A stretch of DNA of 64,000 bases from Modestobacter sp. VKM Ac-2984. Lineage in GTDB: Bacteria > Actinomycetota > Actinomycetes > Mycobacteriales > Geodermatophilaceae. The stretch spans positions 1 to 64,000 of the forward strand of contig NZ_JAPVBJ010000003.1 in assembly GCF_026967985.1 (NCBI RefSeq), given 5' to 3'. The notes under the pieces were generated by a model, which was not told the DNA's origin, did not search any database, and saw nothing but the letters and a program-made list of their open reading frames with translations. The translations under genes were made by a program, and so were the position numbers. Positions 36,089 through 43,576 of this stretch are shown piece by piece. How positions within the stretch are numbered: position 1 is the stretch's first letter; each line of letters opens with the position of its first letter.

Positions 36089-38041
36089 TCAGCCGGGCGC
36101 CCCCTCGCCGGCGGCCTCGCGGGCGGCGGCCCGCCAGGCCGATGAGCGCAGCAGCCGCAGGCCGTTGAGCGCGACCAGCACCGTCGACCCCTCGTGCCCG
36201 GCCACGCCCAGCGGCAGCGGCAGCGTGCCGACCAGGTCCCAGGCGACCAGGACGGCGATGACGGTGCCGGCGATGACCAGGTTCTGCACCACGAGCCGGC
36301 GGGCGCGGCGGGCCAGCGCGATCACCGTCGGCAGCGCCGCGAGGTCGTCCCGGACGATGATCGCGTCGGCGCTGCGCAACGCCAGGTCCGACCCGATGCC
36401 GCCCATCGCCACCCCGACGTCGGCGGTGGCCAGTGCCGGAGCGTCGTTCACGCCGTCGCCGACCACGGTGACCCGCAGGCCGCTCCGCCGCAGGTCGGTG
36501 ACCGCCGCGGCCTTGTCCTGCGGCAGCAGGCCCGGACGCACGTCGGTCAGCCCGACCTGGTCGGCCAGCGCGCAGGCGGCACCGGCGTTGTCGCCGGTGA
36601 GCAGCACCGGCGGCGTCCCGGTCTGGCGCCACAACGCGGCCACGGTGGCAGCGGCCTCGGGGCGCACCCGGTCGGCGAGGGCGAGCACGCCGGCCGGGTG
36701 GCCGTCGACGGTGACCACGACGGCGGTGCGGCCGGCCGCCTGCTCCTCGGCGACCAGGGCGGCCACGGCGTCGTCGCCGGCGGCCGGGGCGGCCACCCGG
36801 ACGTGGCGGCCGCCGACCCGGGCGCTCACGCCGGACCCGACCGCCGCGCGGAAGTCGGTGGCCGGGGCCAGGGGGAGGTCGGCGGCGGCAGCGACGATGG
36901 CCCGACCGACCGGGTGCTCGCTGGAGGCCTCGGCGGCGGCGGCCAGCCCCAGCAGCTCGTCACCGGTGCGCCCCGGCAGCGGGCGGACGGCGACCACCGC
37001 GGGCGTGCCGTCGGTGAGCGTGCCGGTCTTGTCCAGGGCGACCACCGAGGTGGCCCCCAGTCGTTCGAGCACCACGGCGGAGCGGACCAGCACCCCGTGC
37101 CGGCTGGCCGTGGCGATGGCCGAGAGCAGCGGCGGCATCGTCGACAGCACGATCGCGCAGGGGGAGGCGACGATCATGAAGGTCATCGCCCGCAGCAACG
37201 CCTCCCGCACCGGCTCCCCGAGCAGCTGGGGGACCCCGAACACTGCGAGCGTGGCGACGACCACGCCCACCGAGTAGCGCTGTTCGACCTTCTCGATGAA
37301 CAGCTGGGTGCGCGCCTTGGTGGCGCTGGCCTCCTCGACCAGGGTGGCGATGCGGGCGACGACGGCGTCGGCCGCCGGCCGGTCGACCCGGACGGTGAGC
37401 GCGCCGGTGCCGTTGGCCGTGCCGGCCCACACCTCGTCCCCGGGCGCCTTGTCCACCGGCAGCGGCTCGCCGGTGATCGAGGCCTGATCGACGTCGGAGC
37501 CACCGGCGAGCACCGTCCCGTCGGCCGGCACCCGCTCGCCGGGCCGGACCAGCACCACGTCACCGGTGGTGAGCCCGGCGGCGGCCACCTCGCGCTCGAC
37601 ACCGTCGACGAGCTGGGTGGCCTGCTCGGGAGCCAGGTCGGTGAGGCCGCGGACGGCGTCGGCGGTGCGCCGGGTGGCGACGGTCTCCAGTGCACCGGAG
37701 GTCGCGAAGATGACGATGAGCAGGGCACCGTCGAACACCTGGCCCAGCGCCAGGGCGCCGATCGCGGCCAACACCATGAGCAGGTCGACGTCCAGCGTGC
37801 GTTCGCGCAGGGCGGTGATCCCGGCCCAGGCCGGCTCCCACCCGCCGGTGCCGTAGCAGCACAGGTACAGGGCCCAGGCCGCGAGCTGGGGTCCGTCCAG
37901 CAGCTGCACCAGGCCCCCGGCGAGGAAGAACGCCAACGCGGCGGCGGCCCAGCGCACCTCCGGTACCGCTCCCCAGCCGGGCAGCCGCGGTCGCCGAGCA
38001 GGAGCGGGGACGGCCTGCTGCGGGGCCTGCGTGAGGGTCAC
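36089..38041 (-). CDS. P1B-4-type heavy-metal translocating ATPase
   Basis: 650-aa P-type ATPase without an N-terminal metal-binding domain. The phosphorylation motif DKTGTLTDG has Asp337, the actuator has SITGEPLPVDKAPGD and the hinge GDGVNDAPALA. The membrane metal site is SPC (293-295, in VASPCAIVLS) rather than CPC, and the last helices carry HEGSTVLVALNGLRLL. SPC plus HEGS marks the P1B-4 group, which exports Co(II), Zn(II) or Fe(II). The GTG start faces an SmtB-type repressor gene across a palindromic operator, so efflux is probably induced by the metal. Confidence 0.93.
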   Translation of the reverse strand: MTLTQAPQQAVPAPARRPRLPGWGAVPEVRWAAAALAFFLAGGLVQLLDGPQLAAWALYLCCYGTGGWEPAWAGITALRERTLDVDLLMVLAAIGALALGQVFDGALLIVIFATSGALETVATRRTADAVRGLTDLAPEQATQLVDGVEREVAAAGLTTGDVVLVRPGERVPADGTVLAGGSDVDQASITGEPLPVDKAPGDEVWAGTANGTGALTVRVDRPAADAVVARIATLVEEASATKARTQLFIEKVEQRYSVGVVVATLAVFGVPQLLGEPVREALLRAMTFMIVASPCAIVLSTMPPLLSAIATASRHGVLVRSAVVLERLGATSVVALDKTGTLTDGTPAVVAVRPLPGRTGDELLGLAAAAEASSEHPVGRAIVAAAADLPLAPATDFRAAVGSGVSARVGGRHVRVAAPAAGDDAVAALVAEEQAAGRTAVVVTVDGHPAGVLALADRVRPEAAATVAALWRQTGTPPVLLTGDNAGAACALADQVGLTDVRPGLLPQDKAAAVTDLRRSGLRVTVVGDGVNDAPALATADVGVAMGGIGSDLALRSADAIIVRDDLAALPTVIALARRARRLVVQNLVIAGTVIAVLVAWDLVGTLPLPLGVAGHEGSTVLVALNGLRLLRSSAWRAAAREAAGEGAPG

Positions 38042-38050
38042 CGCGTCACC

Positions 38051-38074
38051 CTATCTGCGCAGATGCGCAGACAG
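38051..38074. promoter_or_regulatory. SmtB/ArsR-type operator between the divergent ATPase and repressor genes
   Basis: Inverted repeat CTATCTGCGCA-GA-TGCGCAGACAG: 11-nt arms with one mismatch and a 2-nt centre, the 12-2-12 architecture known for SmtB/CzrA operators. It is centred in the 63-bp gap between the two start codons, so one dimer pair could silence both promoters. Confidence 0.82.
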
Positions 38075-38104
38075 GCAAGTCCGTGGGTGACCTAGGGTGC
38101 AGGG

Positions 38105-38452
38105 GTGGCGCACACCGGCATCGACGGCTTCTCCATGCCGTCCGGCGACGCGGCCCGGCGTGCTGCGGACGCGCTGCGCATGCTGGGCGACCCGACCCGG
38201 CTCAAGGTGCTGTGGGCGCTGATGCAGGGCGAGACGTCGGTCGCCTGCCTGGCCGAGCTGGCCGGCACCTCGCCCACCGCGGTCAGCCAGCACCTGTCCA
38301 AGCTGCGACTGGCCGGGCTGGTCACCAATCGGCGCGAGGGCACCTTCGTCTACTACCAGCTGGCCGACCCGCACGTGGGCGCGCTGCTGCGCCAGGCCCT
38401 GTCCCACGCCGGGCACCCGGCCGTCGACGACCGGGTGCCCGAGCCCCGCTGA
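38105..38452 (+). CDS. ArsR/SmtB-family metal-sensing repressor
   Basis: 115-aa winged-helix repressor. The HTH is TSPTAVSQHLSKLRLAGLV. The C-terminal helix carries Asp88-x-His90-x10-His101-x2-His104, which is the alpha-5 zinc/cobalt site of SmtB, CzrA and NmtR-like sensors. Metal binding there releases DNA. The single Cys in the alpha-3 region (VACLAEL) is not the arsenic-type pair. The GTG start follows CTAGGGTGCAGGG. It is divergent from the P1B-4 ATPase, its evident target, with the operator between them. Confidence 0.92.
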   Translation: MAHTGIDGFSMPSGDAARRAADALRMLGDPTRLKVLWALMQGETSVACLAELAGTSPTAVSQHLSKLRLAGLVTNRREGTFVYYQLADPHVGALLRQALSHAGHPAVDDRVPEPR

Positions 38453-38562
38453 CCCGACGGCGGGTCAGCCGACGGGAGGCCGACCGTCGCCGTCCGGCCG
38501 GCTGCCGCGGTGCCGCACCAGCCGGGCGAGCCCTGGGTGCGAGCCGGCGGGTGGCCCCGCAG

Positions 38563-38592
38563 TCGACAACAGTTCTCACATGCTCCTATCCT
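38563..38592 (+). promoter_or_regulatory. possible promoter of zur
   Basis: TCGACA (38563-38568) and TATCCT (38587-38592), separated by 18 bp, lie 64 bp before the zur start codon. The match to SigA-type boxes is moderate and no operator palindrome is obvious. Confidence 0.35.
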
Positions 38593-38656
38593 CATGCGAA
38601 GACCGCCGGGCTCTTCCGCGCGACCACGCGGGCCGCCTCGACGAGGAGACGACCAG

Positions 38657-39061
38657 ATGATCCGCAACACCCGCCAGCGCACCGCCGTCAACGCCGTCTT
38701 CGAGGAGCTGGAGGGCTTCCACAGCGCGCAGGAGGTGCACGCCCGGATGCGCGCCGCCGGCGACTCGATCGGGCTGTCGACGGTCTACCGGGCCGTCCAG
38801 GCGCTGGTCGACGACGGCGAGCTCGACTCGATCCGCACCGACGCCGGTGAGGCGATCTACCGCCGGTGCAGCACCCGGCACCACCACCACCTGGTGTGTC
38901 GCGCCTGCGGTCGCACCGAGGAGGTCGAGGGCCCGGCCGTCGAGCGGTGGGCCGACCGGGTGGCCGGCGAGCACGGTTTCGTCGACGTCACGCACACGCT
39001 GGAGATCTTCGGCACCTGCGCGGCCTGCCACCGCGCCGGCGCAACCACCGAGACCCCCTAG
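38657..39061 (+). CDS. zur: zinc uptake regulator Zur (Fur family)
   Basis: 134-aa Fur-family protein. The N-terminal winged helix includes RNTRQRTAVNAVFEEL and GLSTVYRAVQALVDDGELD. The CSTRHHHHLVCRACG block holds the sensing His cluster, and the structural zinc is bound by CxxC pairs Cys81/Cys84 and Cys121/Cys124. The pattern is that of actinobacterial Zur, not FurA. Zinc-loaded Zur would bind the palindromes before znuA and before the nickel/peptide-type importer. GAGGAG lies 8 bp before the ATG. The SmtB gene lies 200 bp upstream on the same strand; in mycobacteria smtB and zur are an operon. Confidence 0.93.
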   Translation: MIRNTRQRTAVNAVFEELEGFHSAQEVHARMRAAGDSIGLSTVYRAVQALVDDGELDSIRTDAGEAIYRRCSTRHHHHLVCRACGRTEEVEGPAVERWADRVAGEHGFVDVTHTLEIFGTCAACHRAGATTETP

Positions 39062-39111
39062 GCCGACCGGCCGGGCCGGGGCGACCCGACCGGTCCGACG
39101 CCTCGGCGACG

Positions 39112-40149
39112 TCACATGGCGCCCTCGCGGGCGGCCTGCCACAGGTCGATGCCGGCGTCGACGGCGTGCTGGTCGATCGCGGTCAGCTCCTCGGCAGAGA
39201 ACTCCAGGTGCTCCAGCGCGGCGACGTTCTGCTCCAGCTGCCGCACGCTGCTCGCCCCGATCAGCACGGAGGTCACCCGCGGGTCACGCAGCGCCCAGGC
39301 CAGCGCCAGCTGCGGGAGGCTCTGGCCGCGGGCCTGGGCCAGCTCGTTCAGCGCCCGCACGTGCGTGACGTACTCCGGGGTGATCATCCCGGGGTCCAGC
39401 GACTTGGCCTGGCCGGCCCGCGAGCCCTCCGGCACGCCGTCGAGGTACTTGTCGGTGAGCATCCCCTGGGCCAGCGGGGAGAAGGCGATGCAGCCGGCCC
39501 CCACGTCGGTGAGGGTGTCCAGCAGCCCCTCGGTCTCGATCCAGCGGTTGAGCATCGAGTAGGAGGGCTGGTGGATCAGCAGCGGCGTCCCCAGGTCGGC
39601 CAGGATCTCCGCCGCCTGCGCCGTCATCTCCGGTGAGTAGGAGGAGATGCCGGCGTAGAGCGCCTTCCCCGACTGCACGGCCGTGTGCAGCGCCCCCATC
39701 GTCTCCGCCAGCGGCGTCGTCGGGTCGGGTCGGTGGCTGTAGAAGACGTCGACGTACTCCACGCCCATTCGTTGCAGTGACTGGTCCAAGCTGGACAGCA
39801 GGTACTTGCGGGAGCCGCCGCCCTGCCCGTACGGGCCCGGCCACATGTCGTAGCCGGCCTTGGTGGAGAGGACCAGCTCGTCCCGGTACGGGCGGAAGTC
39901 GTCGGCCAGGTGCCGGCCGAAGTTGGTCTCCGCGCTCCCGTAGGGCGGTCCGTAGTTGTTGGCCAGGTCGAAGTGGGTGATCCCCAGGTCGAAGGCGCGC
40001 CGCAGGATGTCCCGCTGGCGGTCGAAGGGGACGTCGTCCCCGAAGTTGTGCCAGAGACCGAGGCTCACCGCCGGCAGGTCCAGGCCGCTGGCGCCGGTGC
40101 GCCGGTAGGTCATCGAGTCGTAGCGGGTGCTCTCCGCGCGGTAGGCCAT
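39112..40149 (-). CDS. aldo/keto reductase (glyceraldehyde-3-phosphate reductase-like)
   Basis: 345-aa NADPH-dependent aldo/keto reductase of the AKR14 (YghZ) type. The catalytic tetrad can be placed: Asp in THFDLANNYGPPYGSAETN with its Tyr, Lys in ELVLSTKAGYDMWPGPYG and His in VFYSHRPDP. The C-terminal cofactor loop is VLIGASSVRQLEQN. YghZ reduces L-glyceraldehyde-3-phosphate and detoxifies methylglyoxal. The ATG at 40149 was chosen; ten residues further in is a second Met (MTYRRTG) that could also serve. Confidence 0.92.
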   Translation of the reverse strand: MAYRAESTRYDSMTYRRTGASGLDLPAVSLGLWHNFGDDVPFDRQRDILRRAFDLGITHFDLANNYGPPYGSAETNFGRHLADDFRPYRDELVLSTKAGYDMWPGPYGQGGGSRKYLLSSLDQSLQRMGVEYVDVFYSHRPDPTTPLAETMGALHTAVQSGKALYAGISSYSPEMTAQAAEILADLGTPLLIHQPSYSMLNRWIETEGLLDTLTDVGAGCIAFSPLAQGMLTDKYLDGVPEGSRAGQAKSLDPGMITPEYVTHVRALNELAQARGQSLPQLALAWALRDPRVTSVLIGASSVRQLEQNVAALEHLEFSAEELTAIDQHAVDAGIDLWQAAREGAM

Positions 40150-40177
40150 GCGCAGATCGTGCCGGGCGGGCAGCGGC

Positions 40178-41074
40178 TCAGCGACGACGGGGGCGTCGGC
40201 CGCGGCGCCCCCCACCTGCCGCCGTCCCGGAGGAGGTGGCCCAGTGCGCGGGCCGGGTCAGCGACTCGGGCAGCGCCGTGCCGGCGTCCCCGACGGCGGC
40301 GGTGAGCTGCGGCTGGGTCAGGAAGAGCGCACCGGTGAGGTCGGCGCCGCGCAGGTCGGCGGCCCGCAGGTCGGCACCGAGGAGGTCGGTGTGGCGCAGG
40401 TCGGCGCCGCGCAGGTCCGCCCCGATCAGGTAGGCGCCGCGCAGGCTGGCCCCGTGCAGGTCCGCGCCGCGCAGCGCGGCGCCCATCAGGTCGGCGCCGC
40501 GGCGGTCCCGGGCCCGGCCGGGCACGTCGGCCCGGGCGGCGTCGCTGACCCGGCCGAGCAGCTCGCCGACCTCGCGCCGCAGCCCGCCTGCGTCCAGGTC
40601 GATCAGCTCGTCGGCGGGTGCCCTCGTGAGCTCGTCGGTGCGGGCGTGGGCCGCGGCGACCTCGGCGGCCAGCGGCCCGGCCGACAGCAGGGTGCGCGCC
40701 TCGGTCAGGTGCCACAGCAGCTCGGTCAGCTGCCGCATCACCGGGAAGACGGCGAACACCGCCGTCCTGGTGCTCGCGTCCGTGCGCCAGTCCGCGCCGC
40801 CGAACACGTCCTGGGTGACCCGCTGGCCGGCCCCGAAGCAGTCGAAGACGACGCAGCCGGGGAACCCGCGGTCGCGCAGCTGGTCGTGGACGCCGCAGCG
40901 GGAGTCCGGCTGCAGGTTCGGGCAGGGGGTGCCGGCCGGCTTGTCGATCGCGAAGTCGGCGGAGGCGGCGAAGGCCGGCGCGACACAGCACAGCCCGGTA
41001 CAGCGACCGCAGTCAGCGGTCAGGTCCCGCCGTGCCTCCGCGAGCAGGGGCAGGGTGGTGCGCGGGTCGGACAC
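40178..41074 (-). CDS. pentapeptide-repeat protein with Cys-rich N-terminus
   Basis: 298-aa protein of two parts. Residues about 20-85 hold seven to eight cysteines ([30 protein letters not shown]), a pattern like YkgJ-type zinc/iron-cluster proteins. After a helical linker, residues about 190-255 are pentapeptide repeats of the A(D/N)LxG type ([24 protein letters not shown] and on), which fold as a right-handed beta-helix. The tail is Arg/Gly-rich. Such repeat proteins can mimic DNA or scaffold others. The GTG start at 41074 follows GAGAGGG. Function unknown. Confidence 0.88.
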   Translation of the reverse strand: MSDPRTTLPLLAEARRDLTADCGRCTGLCCVAPAFAASADFAIDKPAGTPCPNLQPDSRCGVHDQLRDRGFPGCVVFDCFGAGQRVTQDVFGGADWRTDASTRTAVFAVFPVMRQLTELLWHLTEARTLLSAGPLAAEVAAAHARTDELTRAPADELIDLDAGGLRREVGELLGRVSDAARADVPGRARDRRGADLMGAALRGADLHGASLRGAYLIGADLRGADLRHTDLLGADLRAADLRGADLTGALFLTQPQLTAAVGDAGTALPESLTRPAHWATSSGTAAGGGRRGRRPRRR

Positions 41075-41108
41075 GGGTCCCTCTCTGCAGCGTGAGCGGC
41101 TGCCGGGG

Positions 41109-41297
41109 TCAGCCGATGCGGCAGGCGCAGCCGCGGTCCAGCGTGCCCGCGGCGGTGGCCAGGCAGAACCGGGCCCCGATCGGGTCGTGGGCGTCCATCG
41201 GGTGGGCGCAGGCCGGGCAGCCGGGCTCGTCGCCGGTGCGGTCGGCGGGGGCCGGGAGGGCGGTGGTGGGCGAGGGGGCGTACGTGGGTGCGGTCAT
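41109..41297 (-). CDS. small Cys-rich RGCxC-motif protein
   Basis: 62-aa protein. The C-terminal two thirds carry a zinc-ribbon-like set: [19 protein letters not shown] and the terminal RGCACR. The spacing (two close cysteines, His, then Cys and the RGCxC end) recurs in short actinobacterial proteins of unknown role. The N-terminus is Pro/Thr-rich and probably disordered. The ATG at 41297 follows GGAGTCAGG. It stands 34 bp upstream of the pentapeptide gene on the same strand. Confidence 0.68.
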   Translation of the reverse strand: MTAPTYAPSPTTALPAPADRTGDEPGCPACAHPMDAHDPIGARFCLATAAGTLDRGCACRIG

Positions 41298-41537
41298 GGC
41301 GAGGGCCTGACTCCGCCGACGGCTCGGCGGTGGTGCCCCGGGAGGGGATCGCCGCCCCGGACGGCTGTCCGGGACCGGCGAGGTGACCGTGGGGCCGACG
41401 CTACGCCGGTGGCGAGGCCGGGCGCGCCCGCCGGGCCGCGCCACGGCACGCACCCGGACGGGAGCACTGCCTCGGCCGGGTGGGGCGGCGTACCGTCCGG
41501 CCCCTGGAGCCGACCGGTTCTGCGATGAGGAGTGGTC

Positions 41538-41657
41538 ATGGTCGACAAGAACGCATCGAAGAAGTCCGGCTCGAGCATCAAGGAGAAGCGGGCTGCCAAG
41601 AAGGCGTCCACGGACACCACCTCCGGCATGGAGAAGCTCACGCACGGCAAGAAGTGA
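41538..41657 (+). CDS. 39-residue Lys-rich small protein
   Basis: Very short open reading frame with a strong start signal: GAGGAG ends 6 bp before the ATG. The peptide begins MVDKNASKKSG, is rich in Lys, Ser and Thr, and ends KLTHGKK. It has no hydrophobic part. The stop is followed 5 bp later by a perfect terminator hairpin, so it has the layout of an independent gene. Similar Lys-rich mini-proteins occur in actinobacteria; function unknown. Confidence 0.65.
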   Translation: MVDKNASKKSGSSIKEKRAAKKASTDTTSGMEKLTHGKK

Positions 41658-41662
41658 GCCCC

Positions 41663-41693
41663 CGCCCGGTCCCCCCAGCCGGGGGACCGGGCG
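41663..41693. terminator. terminator hairpin between the small gene and the UPF0303 gene
   Basis: Perfect 13-bp stem CGCCCGGTCCCCC (41663-41675) / GGGGGACCGGGCG (41681-41693) with a 5-nt loop. It serves the 39-residue gene and probably the convergent pdxY operon as well. Confidence 0.85.
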
Positions 41694-41701
41694 TCAGGTG
41701 G

Positions 41702-42178
41702 TCAGGCCGACTGCTGGGCGACCAGCTCGCGCAGCGCGGCGACGACCATCGCGTGGTCCTCCACCTGCGGCAGCCCGGACACCACCACCACGCCCACCGG
41801 GCCGACGCCGCGCACCAGCAGCGGGAAGCCCCCGCCGTGGGCCACGTACTGCTGCGGGTCCAGCCCGAACTGCTCCTCGAACGTCGTCCCGGCCTCGCGG
41901 GCGCGCTGGCCGACGTAGAGGGAGCTGTGCCCGAACCGGTGCACGGTGGCGGCCTTGCGCGCGATCCAGGTGTCGTTGTCCGGGGTGGCCCCGGTCATCG
42001 CGGCGTGGAAGAGCTGGTGGGAGTGCCGCGAGATCTCGATCGCCACCGGCAGCCGGCCGTCCCGGGCTCGGGCGACCAGCGCGGAGCCCAGCGCCCAGGC
42101 GTCGTCGTTGGTGAAGCTGCGCAGCTGCAGCTCCTCCTCCTGGGCGGCGAGCTCGGTCAGGGCGGGGAAGTCGCTCAT
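41702..42178 (-). CDS. UPF0303-family heme-degrading-domain-like protein
   Basis: 158-aa GlcG/HbpS-fold protein of the UPF0303 group. Motifs are SFTNDDAWALGSALVARAR, the IEISRHSHQLFHAAMTGATPDNDTWIARKAATVHRFGHSS block that defines the family, and GGGFPLLVRGVGPVGVVVVSGLPQVEDH. HbpS relatives bind heme, but the role of UPF0303 is not settled. It follows pdxY by 2 bp, so both are cotranscribed. Confidence 0.88.
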   Translation of the reverse strand: MSDFPALTELAAQEEELQLRSFTNDDAWALGSALVARARDGRLPVAIEISRHSHQLFHAAMTGATPDNDTWIARKAATVHRFGHSSLYVGQRAREAGTTFEEQFGLDPQQYVAHGGGFPLLVRGVGPVGVVVVSGLPQVEDHAMVVAALRELVAQQSA

Positions 42179-42180
42179 GG

Positions 42181-43032
42181 TCAGACCTCGGTCACGTCGA
42201 AGGTGCGGGTGGGGGTGACGTACTCGTCCTGGGCGGCGACCAGCAGGATCTCGCGCGAGCCGGCGTCGGCGGTGCGCTGCAGCAGGCCGAACACCGACGC
42301 CGCGGCCCGGGCCAGCGCCTCGCCGGCCGACCGGGTGCTCAGCCAGTGCGCCAGGAAGAGCGCGGCGATGGCGTCACCGGCGCCGTTCACCGACAGGTCC
42401 AGGCGCGGCGTGCGCACCAGGAAGTGCCGGCCGCCCTCCGACGCCAGCAGGTCCACGGCGTCGTCCGGGGTGTCCTCGGCGACCAGCGAGGTCGTCAGCA
42501 CCACGCGCGGGCCGAGCGCCTGGACGGCGGCCACCGCGTCCTTGACCGACTCCAGCGACCGGGTCTCGGTCCGGGAGAGCAGGTCCAGCTCGTAGTGGTT
42601 GGGGGTGACGATGTCGGCGGCCGGGACGGCGACCTCGCGCATGAACTCCGGGATCCCCGGCCGGACGAACACCCCGCGCCCGACGTCGCCGATCACCGGG
42701 TCGCAGCACCAGACCGCCGCCGGGTTGGCGCTGCGCACCTTGGCCACCGAGCCGAGCACGGCGTGCCCGATGTCGGCCGATCCCAGGTACCCCGAGAGGA
42801 CGGCGTCGCAGCTGCCCAGCACCCCGCGGTCCTCGATGCCCTGCACCACCTCGTCGACGGCCTGCCCGTCGAACACCCGGCCGGTCCAGGCGCCGTAGCC
42901 GGTGTGGTTGGAGAACTGGACGGTGTGCACCGGCCAGACCTCCACGCCCAGCCGCTGCAGCGGGAACACCGCCGAGGCGTTGCCGGCGTGGCCGTAGGCG
43001 ACGTGGGACTGGATCGACAGGACGTTCACCAT
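42181..43032 (-). CDS. pdxY: pyridoxal kinase
   Basis: 283-aa ribokinase-fold kinase that phosphorylates pyridoxal in the vitamin B6 salvage pathway. Typical features are SIQSHVAYGHAGNASAVFPLQRLG at the start, VWCCDPVIGDVGRGVFV and VTPNHYELDLLS, and the C-terminal anion hole with catalytic Asp in SVNGAGDAIAALFLAHWL. The ATG at 43032 places the conserved VNVLSIQSHVA at the N-terminus. The gene leads a two-gene unit with UPF0303. Confidence 0.93.
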   Translation of the reverse strand: MVNVLSIQSHVAYGHAGNASAVFPLQRLGVEVWPVHTVQFSNHTGYGAWTGRVFDGQAVDEVVQGIEDRGVLGSCDAVLSGYLGSADIGHAVLGSVAKVRSANPAAVWCCDPVIGDVGRGVFVRPGIPEFMREVAVPAADIVTPNHYELDLLSRTETRSLESVKDAVAAVQALGPRVVLTTSLVAEDTPDDAVDLLASEGGRHFLVRTPRLDLSVNGAGDAIAALFLAHWLSTRSAGEALARAAASVFGLLQRTADAGSREILLVAAQDEYVTPTRTFDVTEV

Positions 43033-43065
43033 GCGGCAGAACATCGCACATCGATCCGGGGCGGG

Positions 43066-43395
43066 TCAGCCGCGGGGCTGGACCTCGCCCATCGGGCCCC
43101 AGCCGGCCAGGTCGGGGGAGTCGACGTACATGATCGACGGCGTCGCCGACACCCAGTCGGGCATCTCGGAGATGGCCTTCCGGAAGTGGTCGGAGGCGGT
43201 GTGCACCGCACCTGCCTCGGCGTCGCGGAACCCCTCCACGAGCACCCAGGTGTGCGGCTCCTCCACGCTGCGGGACCACTCGAAGAAGACGTTGCCCGGC
43301 TCGGCCCGCACCGCCTCGGTGAACTCCCGGACGAGCTCGGGCCAGCGCTCGTCGAACTCCGGACGGACCGGCCACTTCACCACGATGAGGATCAC
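43066..43395 (-). CDS. antibiotic biosynthesis monooxygenase (ABM) domain protein
   Basis: 109-aa ferredoxin-like ABM-fold protein: ILIVVKWPVRPEFDERWPELVREFTEAVRAEPGNVFFEWSRS followed by TWVLVEGFRDAEAGAVHTASDHFRKAI. Members include cofactor-free monooxygenases and stress proteins such as YgiN. The GTG at 43395 starts the domain directly; an upstream ATG adds 17 unlikely residues. It stands 33 bp upstream of pdxY. Confidence 0.85.
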   Translation of the reverse strand: MILIVVKWPVRPEFDERWPELVREFTEAVRAEPGNVFFEWSRSVEEPHTWVLVEGFRDAEAGAVHTASDHFRKAISEMPDWVSATPSIMYVDSPDLAGWGPMGEVQPRG

Positions 43396-43498
43396 CGGGT
43401 CAGCGTAGGTCGCCCGCGCCTGCCGCATCCACCGGTCGCGTCCCACTCGATGGGACGTCGTTGACCGGCCCGGTTGTGCTGAGGTTCACTCTCTCGGA

Positions 43499-43524
43499 CC
43501 AGTACCGGAAGTTCTCGGAACTGG
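43499..43524 (+). promoter_or_regulatory. palindromic operator candidate before the xylanase gene
   Basis: Twenty-six-base interrupted palindrome with outer half-sites CCAGTACCG and CGGAACTGG (8 of 9 positions complementary), 52 bp before the xylanase start codon. LacI-family sugar regulators use sites of this size. No regulator gene lies next to it. Confidence 0.4.
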
Positions 43525-43576
43525 TCAGGTCACGCAGCAGCGCTGCTCGCGCACCGACCCGAGGAGAACGGGACAC

